DNA of 32,867 nucleotides, from positions 1 to 32,867 of the forward strand of contig JAFLSM010000013.1 in assembly GCA_022510955.1 (NCBI GenBank). The letters run 5' to 3'. This stretch comes from Ruminococcus sp. (GTDB lineage Bacteria > Bacillota > Clostridia > Oscillospirales > Acutalibacteraceae). The notes under the pieces were generated by a model, which was given only the letters and a program-made list of their open reading frames with translations, did no database searches and had not been told where the DNA came from. Positions 1 through 9,003 of this stretch are shown piece after piece (positions within the stretch are counted from its first letter, which is position 1; every line of letters starts with the position of its first letter). A program made the translations under genes and the position numbers.

Positions 1-156
1 TCGAAAGGCGTCAGCCTTTCTGCGGTATGGCACTCGTCTGACACAAAATCTTCTCAGAAATCTTATCTCACTTTCAATTAGTGTTTAGTATAATTAGTAT
101 TAGTAATTTTAAATAACTTTTTTCAGAAATTCTTATAATTCTTTTGAGGAATAATT

Positions 157-1074
157 ATGAAGATTATTTATATGGGCACACCCGATTTTGCTGTGCCTGC
201 ACTAAAAGCACTTAACGATTCAGAACATGAGGTTGTTGCCGTATTTACACAGCCTGATAAACCAAAGGGCAGAAAAATGATTCTTACTCCACCTGATGTA
301 AAGGTATGTGCAAATACACTTTCAATTCCTGTATTTCAGCCTGAAACCTTTAAAGACGGCAAGGCTCTTGAAATTATTAACGAATATAATCCTGATGTTA
401 TTGTTGTTGCAGCTTACGGTAAAATGCTTCCCAAGGCTGTGCTTGACGCACCAAAATACGGATGCATTAATATTCATGGTTCGCTTTTGCCGAAATACAG
501 GGGAGCTTCTCCGATTCAGCAGTCCGTGCTTAACGGCGATAAGATTACAGGCGTTACGGCAATGCAAATGGATGTAGGAATGGATACAGGAGATATTTTG
601 CATGTAAAAGAAACTGAGATTTCAGAAAATGAAACTTCAGGCGAGCTGTTTGACAGACTTGCATATCTTGGCGGTGAACTGATTATTGAAACTCTTTCGC
701 TTCTTGAACAGGGCAAGATAACCGCACAAAAGCAGGATGAAAGTCTTGCAACACACACATCAAAAATTGATAAAACCTATTGTCCTATTGATTTTTCAAG
801 GTCTGCCTCTGAGGTTCATAATCAAGTCAGAGGCCTTAATCCGTGGCCTGTTGCCACTACAAAAATTGACGGAAAAAATATCAAAATTTATTCGACAAAG
901 CTTTGCAATAAATCCGCAGAAGCGGGCACAATAATTTCAGTAAAACCGCTGATTGTTGCCTGCGGTGAAGGCTCTGTTGAAATTTGTGAGCTTCAACCCG
1001 AAGGCAAAAAGCGTATGCCTTCTCAGGCATTTTTAGCAGGTCATAAGCTGAATGTCGGAGATAAAATCGGTTAA
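157..1074 (+). CDS. fmt: Methionyl-tRNA formyltransferase
   Basis: 305 aa; MKIIYMGTPDFAVPALKAL N-terminus, INIHGSLLPKYRGASPIQ motif; RBS-like 'tgagga' upstream of ATG. Confidence 0.96.
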   Translation: MKIIYMGTPDFAVPALKALNDSEHEVVAVFTQPDKPKGRKMILTPPDVKVCANTLSIPVFQPETFKDGKALEIINEYNPDVIVVAAYGKMLPKAVLDAPKYGCINIHGSLLPKYRGASPIQQSVLNGDKITGVTAMQMDVGMDTGDILHVKETEISENETSGELFDRLAYLGGELIIETLSLLEQGKITAQKQDESLATHTSKIDKTYCPIDFSRSASEVHNQVRGLNPWPVATTKIDGKNIKIYSTKLCNKSAEAGTIISVKPLIVACGEGSVEICELQPEGKKRMPSQAFLAGHKLNVGDKIG

Positions 1075-1087
1075 AAAGGAGTAAATT

Positions 1088-1789
1088 ATGCCTATCTTTT
1101 ATGGTTTTGATTGGACATATTTGGTTTTCATTTTGCCTTGTATTATTATTTCATTGATATGTCAGGCTAATGTTAGTTCAGCCTTTTCAAAATATTCAAG
1201 AATCCCCAATTCAAGAGGAATGACAGGTTCACAGGCAGCCGAATTTGTGCTTCGTCAAAATGGTGTAACAGGTGTGCGAATTGAGCATGTATCGGGTAAT
1301 CTTTCCGATCATTTTGACCCGCGAACTAATGTAATTCGTCTTTCAGATTCAGTATACAACAGCACTTCTGTTGCTGCTGTCGGTGTTGCCGCTCATGAGG
1401 CGGGTCACGCTTGTCAACACGCAGAAAAATATCTGCCAAATCGCATTCGTTCCGCAGTATTGCCATTTGCCCGTGTAGGTTCACAGCTAAGCTGGATTTT
1501 TATTATCATTGGTTTATTATTTACAGCCAAGGCAGGTTATGCAATGCTTTACATTGGAATTATTCTGTTTTCGGCGTCAGTTTTGTTTACACTTGCAACT
1601 TTGCCTGTTGAGTTTAATGCTTCAAAAAGGGCTTTAGCTTGCATCAGAGAAACAGGACTTATGATAGGTGACGAATACAATGGTGCAAAACGCACGCTTC
1701 AAGCGGCCGCAATGACCTATGTGGCTTCTGCTCTTACGGCAGTTATGCAGCTTTTGAGGCTGTTAGTTATTGTACAAAGAAGAAAATAA
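1088..1789 (+). CDS. YugP-type membrane zinc metallopeptidase
   Basis: HEAGHACQH zinc motif followed by hydrophobic segments; RBS aaaggag; within the fmt-rsmB cluster. Confidence 0.9.
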   Translation: MPIFYGFDWTYLVFILPCIIISLICQANVSSAFSKYSRIPNSRGMTGSQAAEFVLRQNGVTGVRIEHVSGNLSDHFDPRTNVIRLSDSVYNSTSVAAVGVAAHEAGHACQHAEKYLPNRIRSAVLPFARVGSQLSWIFIIIGLLFTAKAGYAMLYIGIILFSASVLFTLATLPVEFNASKRALACIRETGLMIGDEYNGAKRTLQAAAMTYVASALTAVMQLLRLLVIVQRRK

Positions 1790-1809
1790 ATTAATTTGGA
1801 GTAATCAAG

Positions 1810-3144
1810 ATGTCAAATCCACGCAATATCGCATTAAATGTTCTGTTTAAAATTGAACAGGATGATGCCTATTCAAACATTGCGCTTAACAACGCAATCA
1901 AAGAGAATAAACTAAATCACCTTGATGCGTCCTTTGTGTCAGCGCTTGTGTACGGAGTACTTGAACATCAGATTACGCTTGATTATATTTTAAGGCAATA
2001 TTCCAAAATTCCAATAAGGAAAATTGAACTAAAAACAAAAATTATCCTTAGACTTGGAATTTTACAGCTTTTGTTTATGGATAAAGTACCCGAGAGTGCC
2101 GCAGTAAATGAAAGCGTAAACCTTGCAAAAAAACATAAATTACAAAAATCGTCAGGTTTTATTAACGGTATTCTTCGCACTATTACAAGGGCAGAGGTAA
2201 AATATACCTTGCCTGATAAGTCTGACAAAATAAGATACTACGCTATAAAATATTCGGCACCGCAGGAGCTTGTAAGCCTTTGGATAAAGTCATATGGTGG
2301 GGAAAACACAGAACAACTTTTGTTGTCCTTGGGTGGCAGGCCCAAAATGTGTGCAAGGGTTAATACACTAAAAACAAGTCGTGAAAAACTCATAGATGAG
2401 CTTTCAAAAAATAATATAAGGGCAGAGGAGGTTCCTTTTCTGCCGAACGCAATTTCTCTTGAAAATACAGGTTCAATAGAACGCTTAAGGGCTTACAAGG
2501 ACGGACTTTTTCATATTCAGGACGCATCTTCACAGCTATGTGTGGAGCTTTTGGCTCCGAAACAAAGAGAAATTATGCTTGATATCTGTTCGGCTCCCGG
2601 CGGAAAAGCAATGACTGCCGCACAGTTGATGGGAGACAGAGGAAAAATCTTTGCCTGCGATATGTATGAACACAAGTTAAAGCTTATTAATGCAAACGCA
2701 AAGCGACTTGGAATTAACTCAATAATAACAACTCTTCGTGACGGTGTAAAGGGCGACAAACCGCTTCCGCTTGCTGATAGAATTTTGTGTGATGTCCCTT
2801 GTAGCGGTCTCGGAATTCTCTCACGCAAGCCTGAAATTAGGTACAAGGATAATATAATTGACAATGATTTGCCGCAGCTGCAATATGAAATTCTCTGTAA
2901 AAGTGCAGAGAATCTTGCAAATGGCGGCAGACTTGTGTATTCTACATGCACTTTAAATCCTGAGGAAAATAATAAAAATACGGCTCGTTTTCTTAGCGAA
3001 CATCCTGATTTTTACGGAGTGAAGCTTCAGCTTCCAAGCGGCATAGAGCGAGCTATTGATGAAGAAGATTATGAAATAACATTAATGCCGCACACAGCAA
3101 ATACAGACGGTTTTTACATTGCAGTATTCGGAAAGAAGGTTTAA
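1810..3144 (+). CDS. rsmB: 16S rRNA (cytosine-967-C5)-methyltransferase
   Basis: NusB-like N-terminus, DICSAPGGKAMTAAQLM SAM motif, DVPCSGLG and YSTCTLNPEEN catalytic motifs. Confidence 0.95.
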   Translation: MSNPRNIALNVLFKIEQDDAYSNIALNNAIKENKLNHLDASFVSALVYGVLEHQITLDYILRQYSKIPIRKIELKTKIILRLGILQLLFMDKVPESAAVNESVNLAKKHKLQKSSGFINGILRTITRAEVKYTLPDKSDKIRYYAIKYSAPQELVSLWIKSYGGENTEQLLLSLGGRPKMCARVNTLKTSREKLIDELSKNNIRAEEVPFLPNAISLENTGSIERLRAYKDGLFHIQDASSQLCVELLAPKQREIMLDICSAPGGKAMTAAQLMGDRGKIFACDMYEHKLKLINANAKRLGINSIITTLRDGVKGDKPLPLADRILCDVPCSGLGILSRKPEIRYKDNIIDNDLPQLQYEILCKSAENLANGGRLVYSTCTLNPEENNKNTARFLSEHPDFYGVKLQLPSGIERAIDEEDYEITLMPHTANTDGFYIAVFGKKV

Positions 3145-3146
3145 CA

Positions 3147-4190
3147 TTGAATAATTTGATTGACATCAAGTCGATGACCCTTGATGAATTGACAGATTTT
3201 ATTGTTGATAATAAGTTTCCGAAATTTCGTGCAAAGCAGGTTTATGGTTGGCTAAATAAAAATATATCATCATTTGAAGAAATGAGTAATATTTCGTCAG
3301 ATTTACGCAATTTTCTCAAAACTAGTTGTTACATTTCTGTTGCAAGTATTGCAAAAAAGCTTGTTTCAAGTTATGATAATACTGTAAAATACCTTTTTGA
3401 ATTTAACGACGGAGAATGTGTTGAATCTGTTGTTATGAGTTATAAGCATGGATATTCAATCTGTATTTCAACACAGGTTGGCTGCAAAATGGGATGCACC
3501 TTTTGTGCCACAGGAAAAAGCGGATTTTCCAGAAGTTTAACACCGTCAGAGATGCTTAATCAAATTGAAACAGCACAAAACGATTTGAATGTCAGAATTT
3601 CAAATATTGTACTGATGGGTATGGGTGAACCGCTTGATAATTTTGACAATGTAGTAAAGTTCTTGAAACTTGTTTCAAGTGATAACGGACTTAACATAGG
3701 AATGAGACATATCACGCTTTCAACCTGCGGTCTTGTTCCGCAAATATATGATTTAGCAAATTTGCATTTGGGAATAACACTTTCTGTATCGCTTCATGCA
3801 CCGAATGACCAAATTCGTAAAAAAACAATGCCTATTGCACGAAAATACTCTATAGAAGAGCTTTTAAAAGCGTGCAGGGATTATTTTAAAATTACAGGTC
3901 GCAGAGTGACCTTTGAATACTCTATGATTAGCGGAGTAAATGACAGTGATGCAAACGCAAAGGAGCTTGCAAACAGATTAAAAGGTATGGGCTGTCATGT
4001 GAATTTAATTCCTGTGAATACAGTTGAAGACACGGGATACATAAAAAGTAATATCAAAAGACAGCAGCGTTTTATTGAGATTCTTGCCGAAAAGAACATT
4101 GCGGCAACTGTCAGACGCACCTTAGGCAGCGACATTAACGCTTCCTGCGGTCAGTTAAGACGAAATCATGCTAAAGAGGGAGGAAATTAG
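3147..4190 (+). CDS. rlmN: 23S rRNA (adenine-2503-C2)-methyltransferase, radical SAM
   Basis: CKMGCTFCATG radical-SAM motif, VLMGMGEPLDN, RRTLGSDINASCGQLR; TTG start. Confidence 0.96.
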   Translation: MNNLIDIKSMTLDELTDFIVDNKFPKFRAKQVYGWLNKNISSFEEMSNISSDLRNFLKTSCYISVASIAKKLVSSYDNTVKYLFEFNDGECVESVVMSYKHGYSICISTQVGCKMGCTFCATGKSGFSRSLTPSEMLNQIETAQNDLNVRISNIVLMGMGEPLDNFDNVVKFLKLVSSDNGLNIGMRHITLSTCGLVPQIYDLANLHLGITLSVSLHAPNDQIRKKTMPIARKYSIEELLKACRDYFKITGRRVTFEYSMISGVNDSDANAKELANRLKGMGCHVNLIPVNTVEDTGYIKSNIKRQQRFIEILAEKNIAATVRRTLGSDINASCGQLRRNHAKEGGN

Positions 4191-4191
4191 C

Positions 4192-4917
4192 TTGGAAGTT
4201 TTCAGCAAAAGCGATATCGGACTTGTAAGACAACAAAATCAGGATGACTGCCGATTTGGAGTTATTTCACCAAGTTGTGTTTGGGCAGTTGTATGTGACG
4301 GCATGGGCGGTGCAAACGGAGGAAACATTGCAAGTGCAACAGCTGTTGAATACATAGCCACCAAAATCACTGATTTATATAAGGATGATATGACTAAGGA
4401 GCAAATCGGCGAGCTTATGGCTGAGATTGTTCTTAATGCAAATTTAAAAGTTTTTGAGCTTTCAACCTCTGATCCCGAGCTTACCGGAATGGGAACAACC
4501 TGCGAATTTGTTTTTGTTAAAGATACAACAGTTCATGTTGTTCATGTCGGTGATAGCCGTACATATGCTATCAGAGGCGGCAAAATCAAACAGCTTACTG
4601 AAGATCATTCTGTTGTTCAGGAAATGGTAAGACGAGGGGAAATTACTTACGAGCAGGCAAAAAGACATCCAAACAAGAATTTCATTACAAGGGCAATCGG
4701 CATAAAGCCGTCCGTAAGACTTGATTACATAGAAGCGAATTTTATTTATGGTGATGTTCTTCTGATTTGCACAGACGGACTTTCCAACTGTGTCACAACA
4801 GGCGATATGGTTAAAATTTGTCACGAAAACCGTGGAGAAGGATTAACTCAAAAGCTTATAGAAGCTGCAAAAAGAGGCGGCGGTACTGACAACATCACTG
4901 CTACTGTGATTTATTAA
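4192..4917 (+). CDS. prpC: PP2C-family Ser/Thr protein phosphatase (PrpC/Stp)
   Basis: VRQQNQDD, VCDGMGGANGG, VGDSRTYAIR, TDGLSN motifs; ORF opens at 4168 but the TTG at 4192 follows a strong RBS (agagggagg). Confidence 0.93.
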   Translation: MEVFSKSDIGLVRQQNQDDCRFGVISPSCVWAVVCDGMGGANGGNIASATAVEYIATKITDLYKDDMTKEQIGELMAEIVLNANLKVFELSTSDPELTGMGTTCEFVFVKDTTVHVVHVGDSRTYAIRGGKIKQLTEDHSVVQEMVRRGEITYEQAKRHPNKNFITRAIGIKPSVRLDYIEANFIYGDVLLICTDGLSNCVTTGDMVKICHENRGEGLTQKLIEAAKRGGGTDNITATVIY

Positions 4918-4934
4918 GTAAGGAGTTGACCACT

Positions 4935-7118
4935 ATGGATAAATATATTGGAAAACGACTTGACGGTCGATACGAAATCCACGAGCTCATTGGTGTGGGC
5001 GGTATGGCTAATGTATATCGCTGTAATGATACTGTTGATGACCGCGAGGTTGCTATTAAAATCTTAAAGGATGAATACCTTAACAACGAGGAGTTTATTC
5101 GTCGATTTAAGAATGAATCAAAGGCTATCGCCATGCTTTCGCATCCTAATATTGTAAAGGTTTATGATGTTAGCTTCGGAGATATGATTCAGTATATAGT
5201 AATGGAATATATTGACGGAATTACTCTGAAAGAATATATTGATTTGCAGGGCGTAATTGAGTGGAAAGATGCACTGCACCTTACAACTCAAATTCTAAAG
5301 GCTTTACAGCATGCTCATGAATGTGGAATTGTTCATCGTGACATAAAGCCGCAGAATATTATGCTTTTGCAGGACGGCACAATCAAAGTTACTGATTTTG
5401 GCATTGCAAGATTTTCTGACAAGTCGACTCGTACAATGACAGATCAGGCAATCGGATCTGTTCATTATATTGCACCTGAACAAGCTCGTGGTGAGGTTAC
5501 TGACGGAAAAACAGACATCTATTCGGTTGGTGTTATGTTTTATGAAATGCTTACAGGTAAGCTTCCGTTCGATAGTGACAGTGCCGTTACAATCGCACTT
5601 ATGCAGCTGCAATCAACTCCTAAAATGCCAAGAGAGGTTAATCCTGCAATTCCTGTAGGACTTGAGCAGATTACCATGAGGGCTATGGAAAAGCAGCAAG
5701 CTGACAGATATTCCTCTGCTGCTGAGATGCTCAGTGACATTGAGCGTTTCCGCCTTAATCCGTCAATCGTATTTGACTATGGAAGGTCATTTGTTGACAA
5801 TCAGCCGACAAAATATGTCGGTTCAATAAAGTCAGGAGCTATTTCTGACGGAACAGACGATTTTATCCTTTCTCAAAAGAAAGATTCGTTGATAAAGAAT
5901 GGTTCAACCAAAGCAATCTCAAGGTTTGATTTGGAATCGGAACAGGATAATGCGAATGAAAACGATGATTTAGAATTTGAATATGCTGATGACGAAGAAG
6001 AAAAAACTTACGGTACGGCATATTATGTAGTAAAGAGTGTTCTTATTTCTGCTATTGTTTTATGTGCAATATTCTTTATTCTTGCTATGTTCAGGGGATG
6101 TAATTCGTCTCAGTCAAAAGATGTTGCAGTTCCGAATTATGTCGGAAAAACTCTTGTAGAGGCAAAGGAAAATAATGAGAATAACTTCCAATTTGAAATA
6201 AAGAGCAAATATGACGATTCTAAAGAAATTGGCGAAATTCTCGCTCAGGACCCGGCACCGGATTCAATGCTTGTTAAGACAGGCTCAACCATTACTCTCA
6301 CTGTTAATGGTACAGACACTGAAATTGCCGTTCCGTATATCAGCAATTACAGTGAAGCCGAGGCTGTTCAGATTTTGCGTGATCAAAGCCTTGTTCCGGA
6401 AGTTATATTTGTTGAAAACACAAAGACACCAAAGGGTTATACTATTGATACTTTCCCAACAGCGGGTGTAAGAACACCTATTGGTTCAACAGTTTATGTA
6501 TATATTGCAAACGGTGCCCGTTCAGAACAAGTTACACTTCCTTCAGTAGAGGGATTGCAATTCTCTGAAGCGAAGTCAATGCTTGAGGAACTTGGACTTA
6601 CTGTTGAAGTTAATTATGATGATGACAGTAAAGAAGCAAGAGATACAGTTATCGGAATGTCGCCTTTACAGTATGGTAAGGTTGAAAAAGGAACAGTCAT
6701 TTCTCTTATGGTAAGTTCCGGTAAAGGTGATGAAAACACCGTAAATATCTATGTTGATCTTCCTGCAGATGTAGGTGAAACAGTTGAGATGACGGTAATT
6801 GTTGACGGTGCCGTTGATTCAAAGAACTCAAAAACATTAATTCCGCAGTACAACAGAACAAGCACAATAGAGCTTACGGGTACAGGTGTAAAAACTGTTA
6901 TTGTTCAGCTTGACGGACAGATTTATTATGAATATTCTGTTGACTTTTCCAATTCATCTGTAACAACAGTTGCAAAACATGAATATCAATCAGCAACAAC
7001 TGCTCCGATTGTAACAGAGGAACCAACTGACAATCCAAATGAACCAACATATAATCCGTATGATCCGGATGAAACCGATCCTGCTGATGATACAGTGTCT
7101 AATGGATATGTTTTTTAA
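4935..7118 (+). CDS. prkC: PASTA-domain Ser/Thr protein kinase (PrkC/Stk1-like)
   Basis: GVGGMANVY P-loop, VAIK, HRDIKPQN, DFG, one TM segment, three PASTA repeats; RBS aaggag before ATG 4935. Confidence 0.95.
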   Translation: MDKYIGKRLDGRYEIHELIGVGGMANVYRCNDTVDDREVAIKILKDEYLNNEEFIRRFKNESKAIAMLSHPNIVKVYDVSFGDMIQYIVMEYIDGITLKEYIDLQGVIEWKDALHLTTQILKALQHAHECGIVHRDIKPQNIMLLQDGTIKVTDFGIARFSDKSTRTMTDQAIGSVHYIAPEQARGEVTDGKTDIYSVGVMFYEMLTGKLPFDSDSAVTIALMQLQSTPKMPREVNPAIPVGLEQITMRAMEKQQADRYSSAAEMLSDIERFRLNPSIVFDYGRSFVDNQPTKYVGSIKSGAISDGTDDFILSQKKDSLIKNGSTKAISRFDLESEQDNANENDDLEFEYADDEEEKTYGTAYYVVKSVLISAIVLCAIFFILAMFRGCNSSQSKDVAVPNYVGKTLVEAKENNENNFQFEIKSKYDDSKEIGEILAQDPAPDSMLVKTGSTITLTVNGTDTEIAVPYISNYSEAEAVQILRDQSLVPEVIFVENTKTPKGYTIDTFPTAGVRTPIGSTVYVYIANGARSEQVTLPSVEGLQFSEAKSMLEELGLTVEVNYDDDSKEARDTVIGMSPLQYGKVEKGTVISLMVSSGKGDENTVNIYVDLPADVGETVEMTVIVDGAVDSKNSKTLIPQYNRTSTIELTGTGVKTVIVQLDGQIYYEYSVDFSNSSVTTVAKHEYQSATTAPIVTEEPTDNPNEPTYNPYDPDETDPADDTVSNGYVF

Positions 7119-7152
7119 GCGTTTGCAGCGTAGAGGTATAAGTTAATTTGAT

Positions 7153-8046
7153 ATGGAAACTAAAAACGGAATTCTAATGAAATCTATCGGCGGATTTTAT
7201 TATGTTCGCTGTGACGGTAAAATGTATGAGTGTAAGGCAAGAGGCAGCTTTCGCAAAAGCGGAAGCTCGCCGATTGTCGGTGATAATGTTACAATCACTG
7301 TGCCTGATGACGGATTTGCCGCTATTGAGGCTATTCTTCCTCGTCGCAACAAGCTGAAGCGTCCGGCGCTTGCAAATATTGATATGCTCGTTATTGTTTG
7401 CTCAACTGTTGATCCATTGCCAAACTATACAATTATTGACAAGATGACGGCAGTTGCAGTTAACAATGAAATGACACCTGTTGTGGTTGTTTCAAAAAAT
7501 GATTTGCAAAATGGTGAAGAAATTGCCGAGATTTACCGCAACGCAGGAATTGATGTTTTTCTGTGTTCTCCTGATGAAACCGACGAAATTAATAGATTAA
7601 AGAATTTCTTAACTAATAAAATTTCTGCTTTTACAGGAAACAGCGGAGTTGGTAAGTCAACGCTCCTTAATGCTCTATTTCCACGACTCAAGCTTGAAAC
7701 TGGCGTTATTAGTCAAAAACTTGGCAGAGGTAAGCATACAACAAGAGTTGTTGAGCTTTTTGAATATGATAATTGTCTGGTCGCTGATACCCCAGGTTTT
7801 TCAACTGTTGATTTGCAGCGTTATGAGATGATTGACAAGACACAGCTTCAATATTGCTTCCCTGAGTTTAAGGAATATCTTTTTCAGTGTCAGTTTACAT
7901 CTTGTGCACATATATGCGAGAAGGGATGCAGTGTACTTGAAGCACTGAATAACGGAAAAATTGAAAAAACTCGACATCAAAGCTATGTTTCTATGTATAA
8001 CGAGGTTAAGGATATTAAGTCGTGGCAGGTGAGTACAAGGAGTTAA
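7153..8046 (+). CDS. rsgA: Ribosome small-subunit-dependent GTPase A
   Basis: GNSGVGKSTLLNAL, DTPGFS, circularly permuted GTPase order, C-terminal Cys/His zinc motif. Confidence 0.95.
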   Translation: METKNGILMKSIGGFYYVRCDGKMYECKARGSFRKSGSSPIVGDNVTITVPDDGFAAIEAILPRRNKLKRPALANIDMLVIVCSTVDPLPNYTIIDKMTAVAVNNEMTPVVVVSKNDLQNGEEIAEIYRNAGIDVFLCSPDETDEINRLKNFLTNKISAFTGNSGVGKSTLLNALFPRLKLETGVISQKLGRGKHTTRVVELFEYDNCLVADTPGFSTVDLQRYEMIDKTQLQYCFPEFKEYLFQCQFTSCAHICEKGCSVLEALNNGKIEKTRHQSYVSMYNEVKDIKSWQVSTRS

Positions 8047-8047
8047 A

Positions 8048-8674
8048 ATGCGTTGTGTAATAATTTCCGGTTCGCCGGATTGTGATGTTGCTTTTGTTAA
8101 ATCTGCAATAAAAAATGAGGATTATATTATTTGTGCAGACAAAGGATACCAATATGCTGTGCAGGCAGGAATTAAGCCTAATTTGGTAGTTGGTGATTTT
8201 GATTCATGTGATATTGAAGTCAGCGGTGATTTTGATATTATAACGCTACAGACACATAAAGATGATACCGACACAATGCACGCTATTGATGTTGCCCTTG
8301 AAAAAGGATATAAAGACTTTTTACTTCTTGGTGCAGTTGGAGGCAGATTTGACCATACATTTGCAAATATTTCTGCCTTACAGCACATTCATCAAAAGGG
8401 CGCAAACGGGTTGATTTCTTCTGAAAATGAAGTGATTCAATATCTTTCAGTAGGTAAAAAAATATTTGAAAATCTTAAAGGAATTACTTTTTCAATTTTC
8501 CCGTTTGGTTGCCCGAAAGTATGTCTGTCAATATCAGGTGCCGAATATCCTTTGAATAAAGGATGCTTAGAGAGCAGTGTTCCAATGGGAATTTCAAATA
8601 TTTTTAATAGTGATTTCGGCGTTGTCGAAATTTATGACGGAAATGCAATAATTATTCTAAATAACAACATTTAA
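8048..8674 (+). CDS. thiN: Thiamine pyrophosphokinase
   Basis: CADKGYQYAVQAGIKPNLVVGDFDS, HKDDTDTMHAIDVALEKGY, GAVGGRFDHTFAN motifs. Confidence 0.93.
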   Translation: MRCVIISGSPDCDVAFVKSAIKNEDYIICADKGYQYAVQAGIKPNLVVGDFDSCDIEVSGDFDIITLQTHKDDTDTMHAIDVALEKGYKDFLLLGAVGGRFDHTFANISALQHIHQKGANGLISSENEVIQYLSVGKKIFENLKGITFSIFPFGCPKVCLSISGAEYPLNKGCLESSVPMGISNIFNSDFGVVEIYDGNAIIILNNNI

Positions 8675-8754
8675 CGAAAGTTATCGAAAGAATATATTTT
8701 TTACATAAGCATAAAGGTTATATATAGTGTATAATTAAATATATAACCCTATAT

Positions 8755-8830
8755 GGGGGTATAGCTCAGTTGGGAGAGTGTTTGACTGGCAGTCAAAAGG
8801 TCACGGGTTCGAGCCCCGTTATCTCCACCA
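8755..8830 (+). tRNA. tRNA-Ala (anticodon GGC), CCA encoded
   Basis: Cloverleaf folds by eye: acceptor ggggGTA/tatctcc including the alanine identity pair G3:U70; anticodon stem tttga/tcaaa with loop ctGGCag; T-arm acggg-ttcgagc-cccgt; 3' ACCA. Confidence 0.95.
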
Positions 8831-8911
8831 CATTACTTTTTAGTTTTAAGTATTTGATTTTTTGGAGGATTTATAATAACAAAACTGTAATTATAATGAC
8901 ACTTATAAATC

Positions 8912-8941
8912 TTGAAAAGAATAATAATGCTATGATATAAT
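8912..8941 (+). promoter_or_regulatory. Predicted sigma-A promoter of the pseudokinase gene
   Basis: TTGAAA (8912-8917) - 18 nt - TATAAT (8936-8941) with extended -10 TGa. Confidence 0.6.
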
Positions 8942-9003
8942 TCTTTGTAGAAAAAATACTTTAGAATAAATTAGAGATAAAATAAACGGAGTTGAAGATT
9001 ATT

